This document shows positions 35,989 to 44,239 of a stretch of DNA of 64,000 nt, piece after piece. Location: contig NZ_JACCFG010000005.1 of assembly GCF_013416555.1 (NCBI RefSeq), forward strand, positions 453,905 through 517,904, given 5' to 3'. This DNA is from Sphingomonas sp. R-74633. GTDB taxonomy: Bacteria > Pseudomonadota > Alphaproteobacteria > Sphingomonadales > Sphingomonadaceae. Position 1 is the first letter of the stretch. Every line of letters starts with the position of its first letter. Under the pieces are notes generated by a model, which ran no database searches, had not been told where the DNA came from, and saw only the letters and a program-made list of their open reading frames with translations. Both the position numbers and the translations under genes were made by a program.

Positions 35989-36645
35989 ATGAAGTTCTTC
36001 GCCGACACCGCCGACACCGCCGACATTCGCGACCTGGCCGCCACCGGCCTGCTCGACGGCGTGACCACCAACCCGTCGCTGATCCACAAGGCCGGCCGCG
36101 ACTTCCTCGAAGTGGTCAAGGAGATCTGCGAGATCGTGCCGGGCATGCCGGTCTCGGCCGAAGTCGTCGCGCTCGATTTCGAGGGCATGATGCGCGAGGC
36201 GGAGATCGTCCGTAAGGTTGCCGACAATGTCGCGGTCAAGGTGCCGCTGACGATCGACGGCCTCAAGGCGTGCAAGGCGCTGACCAGCGACGGCACGATG
36301 GTCAACGTGACCCTGTGCTTCTCGGCCAACCAGGCGCTGCTCGCCGCTAAGGCCGGCGCGACCTTCATCTCGCCGTTCGTCGGCCGCCACGACGATATCG
36401 GCTATCCGGGCATGGACCTGATCGCCGACATCCGCACGATCTACGACAATTACGACTTCGACACCGAGATCCTGGTCGCCAGCGTGCGCAACCCGATCCA
36501 TGTGCTCGAGGCCGCCAAGATCGGCGCCGACGTGATGACTGCGCCGCCGTCGGTCATCCGCCAGCTGGTCAAGCACCCGCTGACCGATTCGGGCATCGCC
36601 GCGTTCATGGCCGACTGGGCCAAGACCGGGCAGAAGATCGGGTAA
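35989..36645 (+). CDS. tal: Transaldolase, small (TAL/MipB) type
   Basis: A 218-residue TIM-barrel enzyme of the pentose phosphate pathway that moves dihydroxyacetone between sugar phosphates by a Schiff base. The reactive lysine is Lys84 in NVAVKVPLT. The short family includes both transaldolase and fructose-6-phosphate aldolase, and two residues tell them apart: Glu58 (SAEVVALD) and Phe130 (SPFVGRHDDIG) match transaldolase, where the aldolase has Gln and Tyr. The reading is therefore transaldolase rather than fsa. An AAGGA ribosome site precedes the ATG at 35989. Cytoplasmic. Confidence 0.93.
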   Translation: MKFFADTADTADIRDLAATGLLDGVTTNPSLIHKAGRDFLEVVKEICEIVPGMPVSAEVVALDFEGMMREAEIVRKVADNVAVKVPLTIDGLKACKALTSDGTMVNVTLCFSANQALLAAKAGATFISPFVGRHDDIGYPGMDLIADIRTIYDNYDFDTEILVASVRNPIHVLEAAKIGADVMTAPPSVIRQLVKHPLTDSGIAAFMADWAKTGQKIG

Positions 36646-36652
36646 CTTCTCT

Positions 36653-36795
36653 CCCTCTCCCCGCCGGGGAGAGGGTGGCCGAGCGAAGCGAGGTCGGGAG
36701 AGGGGCAGGACGAGAGGCGCGCGCGCTGCTCGCCGCATTGCCCCTCTCCCTTCCGCGCCTTCGGCGCTCCTTCCCTCTCCCCAGAGGGGAGAGGG
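36653..36795. repeat. Cluster of CCCTCTCCCC dyads before the xerC-like gene
   Basis: The 167-base gap holds two short hairpins: CCCTCTCCCC-GCC-GGGGAGAGGG at 36653-36675 and CCCTCTCCCC-AGA-GGGGAGAGGG at 36773-36795. Between them GGGAGAGGGGCA (near 36696) pairs with TGCCCCTCTCCC (near 36739). The last hairpin ends 17 bases before the xerC-like ATG, so it may hide or replace the ribosome site. Sequence is repeated rather than coding. Confidence 0.75.
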
Positions 36796-36812
36796 AGATA
36801 TACACTCCCCCC

Positions 36813-37706
36813 ATGACCGAACCCGCCCTCCCGCTCCTCTACGCGCAGCATCTCGCCCGCGACCGGCGGCGCTCGGCGCATACGGTGCGGGCCTATGGCG
36901 CCACCGCCGAGCGGCTGGTCGCCTTCCTCCAGCGCCATTGGGGCGGCCCCGTCACTCGCGACGCGCTCGCCGCCATCACCGCCGCCGACCTGCGCGCCTA
37001 TCTCGCGCATCGCCGCGACGACGGCCTGGCCAACACCTCCGCCGCCCGCGAGCTCTCCGCCGTCCGCGGCTTCCTCAAATTCGCGGTCGGCGACGAAGCC
37101 GAGCTCCCTCGCCTCAAGGGCCCGCGCGTCAAGAAGGGCGTCCCCCGCCCGATCGCCCCGCACGAAGCCGTGGCACTCGCCGAAACCGTGTCGGAGGACG
37201 CCCGCGAACCCTGGCTCGCCGCGCGCGACTGGGCGGTGCTCCTCCTGCTCTACGGCGCGGGGCTGCGCATCGGCGAAGCGGTCGCGCTGACCGGCGCGGT
37301 GCTGCCGCTCGGCGAGGCGATGCGCGTCACCGGCAAGCGCGCCAAGACCCGGCTCGTGCCGTTGCTCCCCCAGGTCCGCGCCGCGATCGAGGCCTATGCC
37401 AGGCTCTGCCCCTATGGCACCGCCCGCGACCTGCCGCTGTTCCGCGGCGCCAAGGGCGGCCCGATGCCTGCGGGGGTGATCCGCAAGTCGGTCCAGGCGG
37501 CGCGGACCGCGCTCGGCCTGTCCGACCGCACTACGCCGCATGCGCTGCGCCACAGCTTCGCCACGCATCTGCTCGGCCGCGGCGCCGATCTGCGCGCGCT
37601 CCAGGAACTGCTCGGCCATGCCAGCCTCAGCTCGACCCAGATCTACACCGCGGTCGATGCCGCGCATCTGCTCGACGTCTACCGCAACGCGCATCCCCGC
37701 GCCTGA
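36813..37706 (+). CDS. xerC: Tyrosine recombinase XerC
   Basis: A 297-residue site-specific recombinase that resolves chromosome dimers at dif together with its partner. The N-terminal SAM-like DNA-binding domain (1-100) is followed by the catalytic domain with all active-site residues in order: Arg152 (GLRIGEA), Lys175, His243 and Arg246 (HALRHSF), His269 (LGHASL) and nucleophile Tyr278 (IYTA). No phage genes or attachment sites are near, so it is a housekeeping Xer rather than an integrase. The ATG at 36813 is supported by conserved N-terminal residues; a G-rich hairpin lies just upstream in place of a clear ribosome site. The XerD partner is not in the window. Confidence 0.9.
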   Translation: MTEPALPLLYAQHLARDRRRSAHTVRAYGATAERLVAFLQRHWGGPVTRDALAAITAADLRAYLAHRRDDGLANTSAARELSAVRGFLKFAVGDEAELPRLKGPRVKKGVPRPIAPHEAVALAETVSEDAREPWLAARDWAVLLLLYGAGLRIGEAVALTGAVLPLGEAMRVTGKRAKTRLVPLLPQVRAAIEAYARLCPYGTARDLPLFRGAKGGPMPAGVIRKSVQAARTALGLSDRTTPHALRHSFATHLLGRGADLRALQELLGHASLSSTQIYTAVDAAHLLDVYRNAHPRA

Positions 37707-37750
37707 TACCGATCAATTGCAACGGCTTAGCGATCGGCTAGGATAGCGCC

Positions 37751-38224
37751 ATGAGCTATGCCGAAGACATCGTCGCCGTGCAGCGCATCCCCGAGGTCGA
37801 GGCGATCCTCGCCGATGTCTGCGCGCTCACCGGCATGGGCTTTGCCGCCGTCGCGCGGGTCACCGCCGATCGCTGGATCGCCTGCCAGCTGCTCGACAAG
37901 ATCGAGTTCGGGCTGCACCCCGGCGACGAGCTCCAGATCAAGACAACGATCTGCGACGAGATTCGTGCGAGCGGCCACGGCGTCTATATCGACGATGTCG
38001 ATGCCGACCCCGCCTGGCGCACGCACCACACGCCCGCGCTCTACGGCTTCAAAAGCTATATCTCGTTCCCGATCATCCGCGGCGACGGCAGCTTCTTCGG
38101 CACGCTCTGCGCGATCGATCCCGCCTCGCGCACCGGCCTCGCCCGCATCGTCCCGCAGATCGAGGCATACGCGCAGACCATTGCCGACGCGCTCGACCGG
38201 CTCAGCCTTTCGGCTTCCAGGTGA
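37751..38224 (+). CDS. Single GAF-domain protein
   Basis: A 157-residue cytoplasmic protein consisting of one GAF domain (about 15-155), with the characteristic WIACQLLDKIEFGLHPGDEL, then CDEIRASGHGVYIDDVDADP and SFFGTLCAIDPASR stretches. It has no output domain, so it probably binds a small molecule and acts on a partner. Cysteines at TICDE and LCAID could support redox sensing, but that is a guess. An AGGAT site precedes the ATG. Its last 23 bases overlap the end of the convergent DedA gene. Confidence 0.85.
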   Translation: MSYAEDIVAVQRIPEVEAILADVCALTGMGFAAVARVTADRWIACQLLDKIEFGLHPGDELQIKTTICDEIRASGHGVYIDDVDADPAWRTHHTPALYGFKSYISFPIIRGDGSFFGTLCAIDPASRTGLARIVPQIEAYAQTIADALDRLSLSASR

Positions 38225-38786
38225 TCACCCGCCACAGATAGACCAGCACGATGCCCGCGACCGTCACATAGATCGCCGGCGCCACCCAATGCTCGATGTC
38301 CTTGATCGTCGCGCCCAGCGCATAGCCGGCGCTGACCAGGAGCAGGTTCCAGATCCCGCTGCCCACTGCGGTATAGCCCACGAAGCGCCAGAACTTCATG
38401 TGCATCAGCCCGGCGGGGACCGAGATGATCGTGCGGCCCACCGGCATGAAACGGAACACCAGCACGGTCGGCCCGCCCCATTTGTCGAAATAGGCCTTGA
38501 GCCGCTCGATCTCGTGCCAGTCGACGGTCAGCCAGCGGCCCCAGCGATCGACGATTGGTTTCAGCCGCTCATAGCCGAGCCGCCGGCCGATCTCCCACCA
38601 GAAGAGATTGCCGACGACCGTGCCCGTCGTGCCGGCGAGCACCACCAGCACGAACTCCATCTGCCCGCGCGCCACGGCGATGCCGGCCACGCTCATAATC
38701 GCTTCGGAAGGGATGGGCGGGACCACATTCTCCAGCACCATCAGCCAGAAAATGCCCCAATATCCCCAGGAGACGGCGTCCCACAT
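38202..38786 (-). CDS. DedA family membrane protein
   Basis: A 194-residue inner-membrane protein of the DedA family, whose members are thought to move undecaprenyl phosphate or other lipids. It has the family hallmarks: an N-terminal reentrant region (FWLMVLENVVPPIPSEAIM), the NLFWWEIGRRLGYERLKP segment, and FRFMPVGRTIISVPAGLM, which contains the conserved RFxPxGR arginines. The glutamate (ENVVPPIPSE) and arginines are present, so it should be functional. Overlaps the GAF gene by 23 bases at the 3' ends. The ribosome site is weak. Confidence 0.92.
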   Translation of the reverse strand: MWDAVSWGYWGIFWLMVLENVVPPIPSEAIMSVAGIAVARGQMEFVLVVLAGTTGTVVGNLFWWEIGRRLGYERLKPIVDRWGRWLTVDWHEIERLKAYFDKWGGPTVLVFRFMPVGRTIISVPAGLMHMKFWRFVGYTAVGSGIWNLLLVSAGYALGATIKDIEHWVAPAIYVTVAGIVLVYLWRVITWKPKG

Positions 38787-38824
38787 CGGCTCGAACCTGT
38801 GCGCTTATGCTGCGGCCCGGCTGC

Positions 38825-38920
38825 TCCCCGGCGAAGGCCGGGGCCCAGTCTCGGGCAGGCTGGTGAGGCGCGAGAACCTCTCGAACGACATTGCAACTGG
38901 GCCCCGGCCTTCGCCGGGGA
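38825..38920. repeat. 96-bp inverted-repeat element, copy 1
   Basis: Two 25-base arms TCCCCGGCGAAGGCCGGGGC-CCAGT (38825-38849 and complement 38896-38920) around a core of exactly 46 bases (38850-38895). The core is homologous, in reverse orientation, to the cores of the copies at 40605-40700 and 48506-48601. It lies between the start of the DedA gene and the end of gshB. Confidence 0.9.
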
Positions 38921-38938
38921 GCCGAAAAGAGAAAACCA

Positions 38939-39901
38939 TCAGACCTGGCCCCGCTCGGCGACGCGGCGTTCGATCGCCGCCCAGATCAGCGCGCCGGTAT
39001 CGGTGCCGTTGAACCGGTCGATCGCGACGATGCCGGTGGGGGAGGTGACGTTGATCTCGGTCAGCCACTCGCCGCCGATCACGTCGATGCCGACGAACAG
39101 CAGCCCGCGCTTCTTGAGCTCGGGCCCGAGCACGTCGCAAATCTCCTGCTCGCGCGCCGTCAGCTCGGTCTTCGCCGCGCTGCCGCCCACCGCCAGGTTC
39201 GATCGGATCTCGCCCTCGCCCGGGATACGGTTGATCGCGCCGGCCACCTCGCCATCGACCAGCACGATGCGCTTGTCGCCCGCCGCGACCGAGGGAAGGA
39301 AGGCCTGCACCATGTGCGGCTCGCGCCAGGCGGTGTTGAACACTTCGATCAGCGCCGAGAGGTTGGCGCCGTCGCTTTCCACCTTGAAGATCGCCTTGCC
39401 GCCATTGCCGTGGAGCGGCTTGATCACGATCGCGCCATGCTCGGCAAGGAAGGCGCGCGCCTCCTCCAGGCTGCGCGTCACCAACGTCGGCGGCATGAAC
39501 TGCGGATAGTCGAGCACGAACACCTTCTCGGGCGCGTTGCGCACCGAAGCGGGATCGTTGACCACCAAAGTCCTGTCCGCGATCCGCTCGAGCAGATGGG
39601 TAGCGGTGATATAGCCGAGGTCGAACGGCGGATCCTGGCGCATCAGCACGACATCGGCTTCTTCGCCGAGGTCGAGCGCGACCGGCTCGCCGAACTTGAA
39701 ATGGTCGCCGACGACGCGCTGCACCGTCACCGGATGCGCCTTGGTCCACACCCGGCCATCGCGATAGTTCAGGTCCTCGGCAGCATAGTGGAACAGCTTG
39801 TGCCCGCGCGCCTGCGCCGAGAGCATCAGCGCAAAGGTCGAATCGCCGGCGATGTTGATCGCGTCCAACGGGTCCATCTGCACGGCGACGGTGAGCGACA
39901 T
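38939..39901 (-). CDS. gshB: Glutathione synthetase
   Basis: ATP-grasp ligase joining gamma-glutamylcysteine to glycine. It has 320 residues in three visible parts: N-terminal domain (VAVQMDPLDAINIAGDSTFA), central ATP-grasp (IVIKPLHGNGGKAIFKV) and C-terminal metal/ATP motif (GIDVIGGEWLTEINVTSPTG). The glycine-rich loop and Mg-binding Glu-Ile-Asn are present. The ATG at 39901 is chosen over one six codons upstream because AAGGAG sits 6 bases before it. It follows yraN after 45 bases in the same direction, the usual alphaproteobacterial arrangement rsmI-yraN-gshB with one small gene intervening here. Confidence 0.97.
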   Translation of the reverse strand: MSLTVAVQMDPLDAINIAGDSTFALMLSAQARGHKLFHYAAEDLNYRDGRVWTKAHPVTVQRVVGDHFKFGEPVALDLGEEADVVLMRQDPPFDLGYITATHLLERIADRTLVVNDPASVRNAPEKVFVLDYPQFMPPTLVTRSLEEARAFLAEHGAIVIKPLHGNGGKAIFKVESDGANLSALIEVFNTAWREPHMVQAFLPSVAAGDKRIVLVDGEVAGAINRIPGEGEIRSNLAVGGSAAKTELTAREQEICDVLGPELKKRGLLFVGIDVIGGEWLTEINVTSPTGIVAIDRFNGTDTGALIWAAIERRVAERGQV

Positions 39902-39946
39902 GAAAACTCCTTGCTGCAAATGCTGTAGGTGACTTATTCGACTAAG

Positions 39947-40324
39947 TCACCCCATCCAGGCGTTTTCGATATGGCGAGGGAGCGTGCGGGGGGCAATGAG
40001 GATTACGTCGACGCGGATGTCGTCGTTCGGCCCGGCATAGCGCGGCATCAGATATTCCGCCGCGGCCGCCACCCGGGCGAGCCGGCGCTCGTCGATCGCC
40101 CAGTCGAGATCGGCGGCCGCGGCACGGGTTTTGACTTCGACGAACGCCACCAGATTGCCGCGGCGCACAACCAGATCGACTTCGCCGGCGGGGGTGCGAA
40201 CGCGGCGATCGAGGATTTTCCAGCCCCTCAGCCACAGCCACCAGGCCGCCCGGCGCTCGCCTTCGCGGCCACGCGTTTCCGCAGCGCGGCGATCCGTTGG
40301 TCGTCTTGCCCTCACGACTCGCAC
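39947..40324 (-). CDS. yraN: YraN/UPF0102 family nuclease-like protein
   Basis: A 125-residue protein with a PD-(D/E)xK-like fold pattern: GREGERRAAWWL, the acidic GEVDLVVRRG strand and VAFVEVKTR with the Asp/Glu-x-Lys signature, which suggests a nuclease resembling Holliday-junction resolvases. No catalytic activity is established for the family. The start is GTG at 40324; no good ribosome site is visible, so the N-terminus is tentative. Between rsmI and gshB, as in many proteobacteria. Confidence 0.9.
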   Translation of the reverse strand: MRVVRARRPTDRRAAETRGREGERRAAWWLWLRGWKILDRRVRTPAGEVDLVVRRGNLVAFVEVKTRAAAADLDWAIDERRLARVAAAAEYLMPRYAGPNDDIRVDVILIAPRTLPRHIENAWMG

Positions 40325-40403
40325 CTGTGGATAACTTTGGTTACCATGGCCAGACCGAGTCGCACCGGACCGGGTTTATCGGTGCAGCCGGGGGGTCGCA
40401 AAA

Positions 40404-40583
40404 ATGGAATCGAACGAACGCTATTATCGGCGTCGCGCCGCACAGGAACTGGCAGCCGCGAAACGGGCGCTGACCGAGGCCGCTGCGCTCCGCCGTCGCC
40501 AGCTGGCCGAATCCTATCTCAAGCGCCTTGCCGAGCTGACCGGCGCGGACGAGATGGGCGTGCTCGAGCGCGAATACGCCTGA
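40404..40583 (+). CDS. Small charged protein, 59 residues
   Basis: A short gene of 59 codons plus stop. The product (MESNERYYRRRAAQELAAAK start, then ALTEAAALRRRQLAESYLKR, end EREYA) is almost entirely charged or helix-forming residues and should be one or two amphipathic helices, perhaps a coiled-coil. A GGGGGG ribosome site lies 8 bases before the ATG at 40404. It is divergent from yraN, with 79 bases between starts, and is followed by the 96-bp repeat. I recall similar short proteins in sphingomonads but can assign no function. Confidence 0.65.
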   Translation: MESNERYYRRRAAQELAAAKRALTEAAALRRRQLAESYLKRLAELTGADEMGVLEREYA

Positions 40584-40604
40584 GGGCTCTCGGCATTTAG
40601 CACT

Positions 40605-40700
40605 TCCCCGGCGAAGGCCGGGGCCCAGTTGCAATGCCGTTCGCGAGTCTCCTGCGCCATCGATGATATGTCGAGACTGGGCCCCGGCCTTCGCCGGGGA
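40605..40700. repeat. 96-bp inverted-repeat element, copy 2
   Basis: Same 25-base arms as copy 1 (40605-40629 and 40676-40700) and again a 46-base core (40630-40675) beginning TGCAATGCCGTTCGCGAG. In the orientation given it matches copy 3 directly and copy 1 in reverse. It lies between the 59-codon gene and rsmI, near the convergent ends. Confidence 0.9.
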
Positions 40701-40802
40701 GCAGCTCCATCACCACGCCATCCTTGCAATGTAGGATTTCGCCTGCTTGCCTCCACAGGTCATGCGCAGCGCTTCACCCCGCAGGAAAAATAGGATCGCC
40801 CT

Positions 40803-40821
40803 CGCGCAAGCAATTTGCGCG
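40803..40821 (-). terminator. Hairpin downstream of rsmI
   Basis: A 7-bp stem CGCGCAA/TTGCGCG with a 5-base loop lies 112 bases past the rsmI stop. On the minus strand a run of five T follows 12 bases later, so it is a plausible but imperfect intrinsic terminator. Confidence 0.4.
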
Positions 40822-40932
40822 ATGCGGCGCCTGCCCGGGAAAGCGAAGAAATCAGGCACTCCTCGCGCGCCCGCGCGTGAGTGTCGTGACTTTCGTGACT
40901 TTCCGTGCCGCGACTCGGCGCGCGCTATGGGG

Positions 40933-41766
40933 TCAGCCCTTCATTTCCATCGCCCGCGCATAGAGCGCCTTGCGATCGAGCCCGAGCTTCTTCGCCACTT
41001 CGCCGGCCGCCTTGCTCGCCGGCAGCCGGGTCAGCGCTTCGGCGAGCGCGGCATCGGCATCGTCGGCGCTGGCCGGCTCGGGGGCGCCCGGCGGGGCGAC
41101 GACCACGACGATCTCGCCTTTCGGCGGCGCCTCGGCATAGCGTTCGGCCAGCTGGCTGAGCGAGCCGGTCACGCATTCCTCGAACTTCTTGCTGATCTCG
41201 CGCGCCACCGCCGCCTCGCGGTCGCCCAGCCCCTCGGCGAGCGCGGTCAGGCACGCCGAGAGCCGCGGGCCCGATTCGTAGAGCACCAAGGTGGCGCGCA
41301 CGGCCGCGATCTCGGCGATCGATTCGGCGCGGGCGTGCAGCTTGGAGGGCAGGAAGCCCAGGAACAGGAAGCGGTCGGTCGGCAGGCCGGCGAGCGTCAG
41401 CGCCGCGATTGCCGCGCAGGGGCCGGGGATCGTCGTTACCGTGTGGCCGGCGGCGCGGGCGTCACGCACCAGCTTGAAGCCGGGATCGGAGATCAAAGGC
41501 GTGCCCGCATCGGAGACGAGCGCGATCGCCTCGGTGCCCATCCGCGCCACCAGCCCGGGGCGGACTGCATCGGCGTTATGATCGTGATAGGGCATCATCT
41601 TGCCCTTGGCGCCGAGGTGGCGAAACAGATTCGCTGTCACACGGCTGTCTTCAACGGCAACCAGATCGGCGCCCAGGAGTATTTCGCTGGCGCGCGGCGA
41701 CAGGTCACCGAGATTGCCGATCGGGGTGGCGACGATATAGAGGCCGGGCGTAAGAACAGAGTGCAT
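40933..41766 (-). CDS. rsmI: 16S rRNA 2'-O-methyltransferase RsmI
   Basis: Methylates the ribose of C1402 of 16S rRNA using SAM. It has 277 residues. The tetrapyrrole-methylase fold is marked by VATPIGNLGDLSPRA near the N-terminus, the LVSDAGTPLISDPG loop and the PGPCAAIAALTLAG motif. The C-terminal ~35 residues form the small helical extension seen in RsmI. The start ATG at 41766 is 12 bases from the divergent LppC start and has no clear ribosome site, so translation may be leaderless or start slightly differently. Upstream context (LppC, YraN, GshB) is classic for this gene. Confidence 0.95.
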   Translation of the reverse strand: MHSVLTPGLYIVATPIGNLGDLSPRASEILLGADLVAVEDSRVTANLFRHLGAKGKMMPYHDHNADAVRPGLVARMGTEAIALVSDAGTPLISDPGFKLVRDARAAGHTVTTIPGPCAAIAALTLAGLPTDRFLFLGFLPSKLHARAESIAEIAAVRATLVLYESGPRLSACLTALAEGLGDREAAVAREISKKFEECVTGSLSQLAERYAEAPPKGEIVVVVAPPGAPEPASADDADAALAEALTRLPASKAAGEVAKKLGLDRKALYARAMEMKG

Positions 41767-41778
41767 CGGGGAGAGTAA

Positions 41779-42981
41779 ATGGCAGACGCGACCGTCACAC
41801 CGCAACGGGGCATTCTCCGCTGGGCCGCTTTGGGCCTTGCTGCCCTGCTCGCCGCCTGCGCGAGCGGACCCCGTGTAATCCCCGAAACCCGGCCCGCGCC
41901 CACCGTGGAAGCACCGCGCGAGCGGCCGACGACGCGCCCGATCGCGCCGGGCCTGCCCCAGGATCTCGAGCGGCACCGCATCGCTTTGCTCGTGCCGCTC
42001 ACCGGCCCGAACGCCGGCGTCGGCAAGTCGCTGTCGAACGCGACTCAGCTCGCGGTGCTCGATACGCGCTCGGATGTGCTGCGCATCACCACTTATGATA
42101 CCGGCGGCGCCGGCGGTGCCGGGGCTGCGGCCCGCCAGGCGATTGCCGACGGCAACAAGCTGATCCTCGGCCCGCTGCTTTCGGAAGAAGCGCGCGAAGT
42201 GGCGCCGATCGCCCGCTCGGCACGCGTGCCGGTGCTCAGCTTCTCGAACGACACTGCGGTGGCCGGCAACGGCACTTATCTGCTCGGTTATTCGCCCGCC
42301 CAGTCGATCGAGCGCGTGGTCGAATATGCCAAGACGCAGGGCGTATCCAACTTCGCCGGGCTGATGGTCTCGGGCGTCTATGGCGAGCGTGCCTCCACCG
42401 TGTTCCTGCGCGCCGTCGAGGACCAAGGCGGCAAGGTGCTCGCGATGGAGACCTATGACGGTCGTCCCGGCTCGATGACCAATGCGATCACCAAGCTGTC
42501 GCGCACGCCCTATCAGGCGATCCTGATCGCCGGTTCGGGATCGAGCGGCGTGACCGCGGCGCCGATCATCCGCAAGTCGGCCGGCGGCAAGACCGCGCGG
42601 ATCCTCGGCACCGAGCTGTGGAACACCGATTCGGCGATCGGCGGCAACGCAGTGCTCAACGGCGCCTGGTTCGCCAGCGTGCCCGACAATTACTACCGCA
42701 CTTATGCCACCAAATACCGCGCCCGCTTCGGCGCGGCGCCGTACCGGATGTCGACGCTCGGCTATGACGCGGTGCTGCTCACCGTGCGCATCGCGCGCGA
42801 ATGGCGGGCGGGCGACGCCTTCCCCGAATCGCGGCTGACCGCGCCGGACGGCTTTGGCGGCCTCGACGGTGCCTTCCGCTTCCGCCGCGACGGCATCGCC
42901 GAGCGTGCGCTCGAGGTGCAGGAAGTGAAGGCAGGGACGACGGCAACGGTCTCGCCGGCGCCGACGGGCTTTGGCAATTAG
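41779..42981 (+). CDS. LppC-type penicillin-binding-protein activator lipoprotein
   Basis: A 400-residue lipoprotein, lipobox LAAC with Cys27, then a Pro/Arg-rich linker (30-65) and a periplasmic-binding-protein-like domain (about 66-385; HRIALLVPLTGPNAGVGKSL, then KLILGPLLSEEAREVAPIAR and GVYGERASTVFLRAVEDQGG). This is the family of LpoA/YraM C-terminal domains, which stimulates penicillin-binding proteins in enterobacteria. Only the C-terminal half is present, as is normal in alphaproteobacteria. A GGGGAGAG site precedes the ATG. Divergent from rsmI and overlapping hemW by 4 bases at the 3' end. Confidence 0.9.
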   Translation: MADATVTPQRGILRWAALGLAALLAACASGPRVIPETRPAPTVEAPRERPTTRPIAPGLPQDLERHRIALLVPLTGPNAGVGKSLSNATQLAVLDTRSDVLRITTYDTGGAGGAGAAARQAIADGNKLILGPLLSEEAREVAPIARSARVPVLSFSNDTAVAGNGTYLLGYSPAQSIERVVEYAKTQGVSNFAGLMVSGVYGERASTVFLRAVEDQGGKVLAMETYDGRPGSMTNAITKLSRTPYQAILIAGSGSSGVTAAPIIRKSAGGKTARILGTELWNTDSAIGGNAVLNGAWFASVPDNYYRTYATKYRARFGAAPYRMSTLGYDAVLLTVRIAREWRAGDAFPESRLTAPDGFGGLDGAFRFRRDGIAERALEVQEVKAGTTATVSPAPTGFGN

Positions 42982-44108
42982 GTAACGACAAGCTCGCGCA
43001 GGATCGCTTCCAGCACGGGCATGCCGGCATCGGTCACGGTGAGGCGGGTGCCCTCCCGCTTCACCAGGCCCTGCGTCTCCATCACCGCCACCGCCTTCAA
43101 GTCGAGCGGGGCGTCGGGGATGCGGACCAGGTCGACGCCCTCGGCCAGGCGCAGGCCCATCACCAGCGCCTCGACGCCGCGGTCGTGCGGGGCGAGGGGG
43201 TCTTCGATCTGCATGCCGTGGCCGTTGCGCTCGATGGCGGCGAGCCAGTTCTCGGGCTTCTTGTGGCGGACGGTGGCCATGCCCCCGCGCCGGCCATGCG
43301 CGCCGGGCCCGATCCCGGCATAGTCGCTGTAGCGCCAATAGGTCAGGTTGTGCCGGCTCTCCGCACCCGGCCGGGCATGGTTGGAGATTTCATAGGCCGG
43401 CAGCCCGGCGGCGGCGGTGATCGCCCGGGTCGCCTCGAACAGGTCGGCGGCGGCATCGGGATCGAAGGCGGCCAGCTCGCCCTTCTCGAACAGCGTGGCG
43501 AAGCGCGTGCCGGGTTCGATGGTCAGCTGGTAGAGCGAGAGATGCTCGGTGCCGAAGGAGAGGGCGCGGCGCAGCTCGGCTTCCCAGTCGCTCAGGCCCT
43601 GTTCGGGCCGGGCATAGATCAGGTCGAAGCTGACGCGGCTGAAGGCACGCTGCGCGGTATCGAGCGCGGCCAGCCCTTCGTCGACGCCGTGCGCCCGGCC
43701 GAGGAAGCGAAGCGCCTCGTCGTCGAGCGCCTGCAGACCGAGCGAGACGCGGTTGACGCCCGCCGCGGCGATGTCGGCGAAGCGCGCGGCCTCGACCGAG
43801 GAGGGGTTGGCCTCGAGCGTGATCTCGATGCCGGGCTCGAAGCCCCAATGCCGCTCGGCCGCCTCGATCACCGCGGCGACCGTTTCGGGCGGCATCAGCG
43901 ACGGGGTGCCGCCGCCGAAGAAGATCGAGCCGAGCCTGCGGCCGGGCAGTTCGCCGGCCTCATGTGCCAGATCGGCAAGCATCGCGACGCGCCACGCGGC
44001 CTGATCGACGCTCTCGCGGACATGGCTGTTGAAGTCGCAATAGGGGCATTTCGACACGCAGAACGGCCAGTGCACATAGAGTGCGAGCGGGAGAGTTTTG
44101 GTGGTCAT
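42978..44108 (-). CDS. hemW: Radical SAM heme chaperone HemW
   Basis: A 376-residue radical SAM protein, formerly called coproporphyrinogen III oxidase-like, now seen as a heme-binding chaperone. The 4Fe-4S ligands are Cys17, Cys21 and Cys24 in CVSKCPYC; the SAM-binding GGGTPSLM and EANPSS strands follow; and the C-terminal HemW domain (about 290-376) is present. It lacks the additional cysteine that marks true HemN. The ATG at 44108 is the family start (LPLALYVHWPFC). It is convergent with LppC and follows the tRNA-Gly gene in the same direction by 14 bases. Confidence 0.95.
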   Translation of the reverse strand: MTTKTLPLALYVHWPFCVSKCPYCDFNSHVRESVDQAAWRVAMLADLAHEAGELPGRRLGSIFFGGGTPSLMPPETVAAVIEAAERHWGFEPGIEITLEANPSSVEAARFADIAAAGVNRVSLGLQALDDEALRFLGRAHGVDEGLAALDTAQRAFSRVSFDLIYARPEQGLSDWEAELRRALSFGTEHLSLYQLTIEPGTRFATLFEKGELAAFDPDAAADLFEATRAITAAAGLPAYEISNHARPGAESRHNLTYWRYSDYAGIGPGAHGRRGGMATVRHKKPENWLAAIERNGHGMQIEDPLAPHDRGVEALVMGLRLAEGVDLVRIPDAPLDLKAVAVMETQGLVKREGTRLTVTDAGMPVLEAILRELVVT

Positions 44109-44122
44109 GCGCTTAGGGGGCT

Positions 44123-44196
44123 TGGAGCGGGTAACGGGAATCGAACCCGTGTATTCAGCTTGGAAGGCTGCTGTACTACCATTGTACTATACCCGC
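44123..44196 (-). tRNA. tRNA-Gly, anticodon TCC
   Basis: On the minus strand the 74-base sequence GCGGGTATAGTACAATGGTA... folds as a tRNA: acceptor GCGGGTA paired with TACCCGC, a short D arm, anticodon loop CTTCCAA with anticodon TCC (44162-44164), T arm GTTCGATTC loop, and a genomically encoded 3' CCA (44123-44125). It reads GGA and GGG glycine codons. A TTGACC at 44232-44237 (minus strand) is a possible -35 at the emrA stop, but no good -10 was found. Confidence 0.97.
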
Positions 44197-44239
44197 GAGC
44201 CGCCGGCCGAGTGCCACAGCCACCCCGGTGCGGTCAACC

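Larger units (their letters stand above)
40584..40932. other. Non-coding region between the 59-codon gene and rsmI
   Basis: Contains the 96-bp repeat (40605-40700), a hairpin at 40803-40821 listed separately, and a tandem duplication of CGTGACTTT (40885-40902). Nothing else recognisable; frames here are short and have no ribosome sites. The region serves as 3' end for both neighbouring transcripts. Confidence 0.5.

Noticed and set aside
35989..36645. Fructose-6-phosphate aldolase (fsa)
   Set aside because: Glu58 and Phe130 are the transaldolase residues; the aldolase would have Gln and Tyr at these places.
36813..37706. Phage integrase rather than housekeeping Xer
   Set aside because: No attachment repeats, phage genes or tRNA insertion site nearby; length and active-site spacing fit XerC.
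40933..43338. 801-codon minus-strand frame running from rsmI through LppC
   Set aside because: Only the last 277 codons are RsmI; the rest is antisense to the LppC-type gene and the hemW end and contains no recognisable domain.
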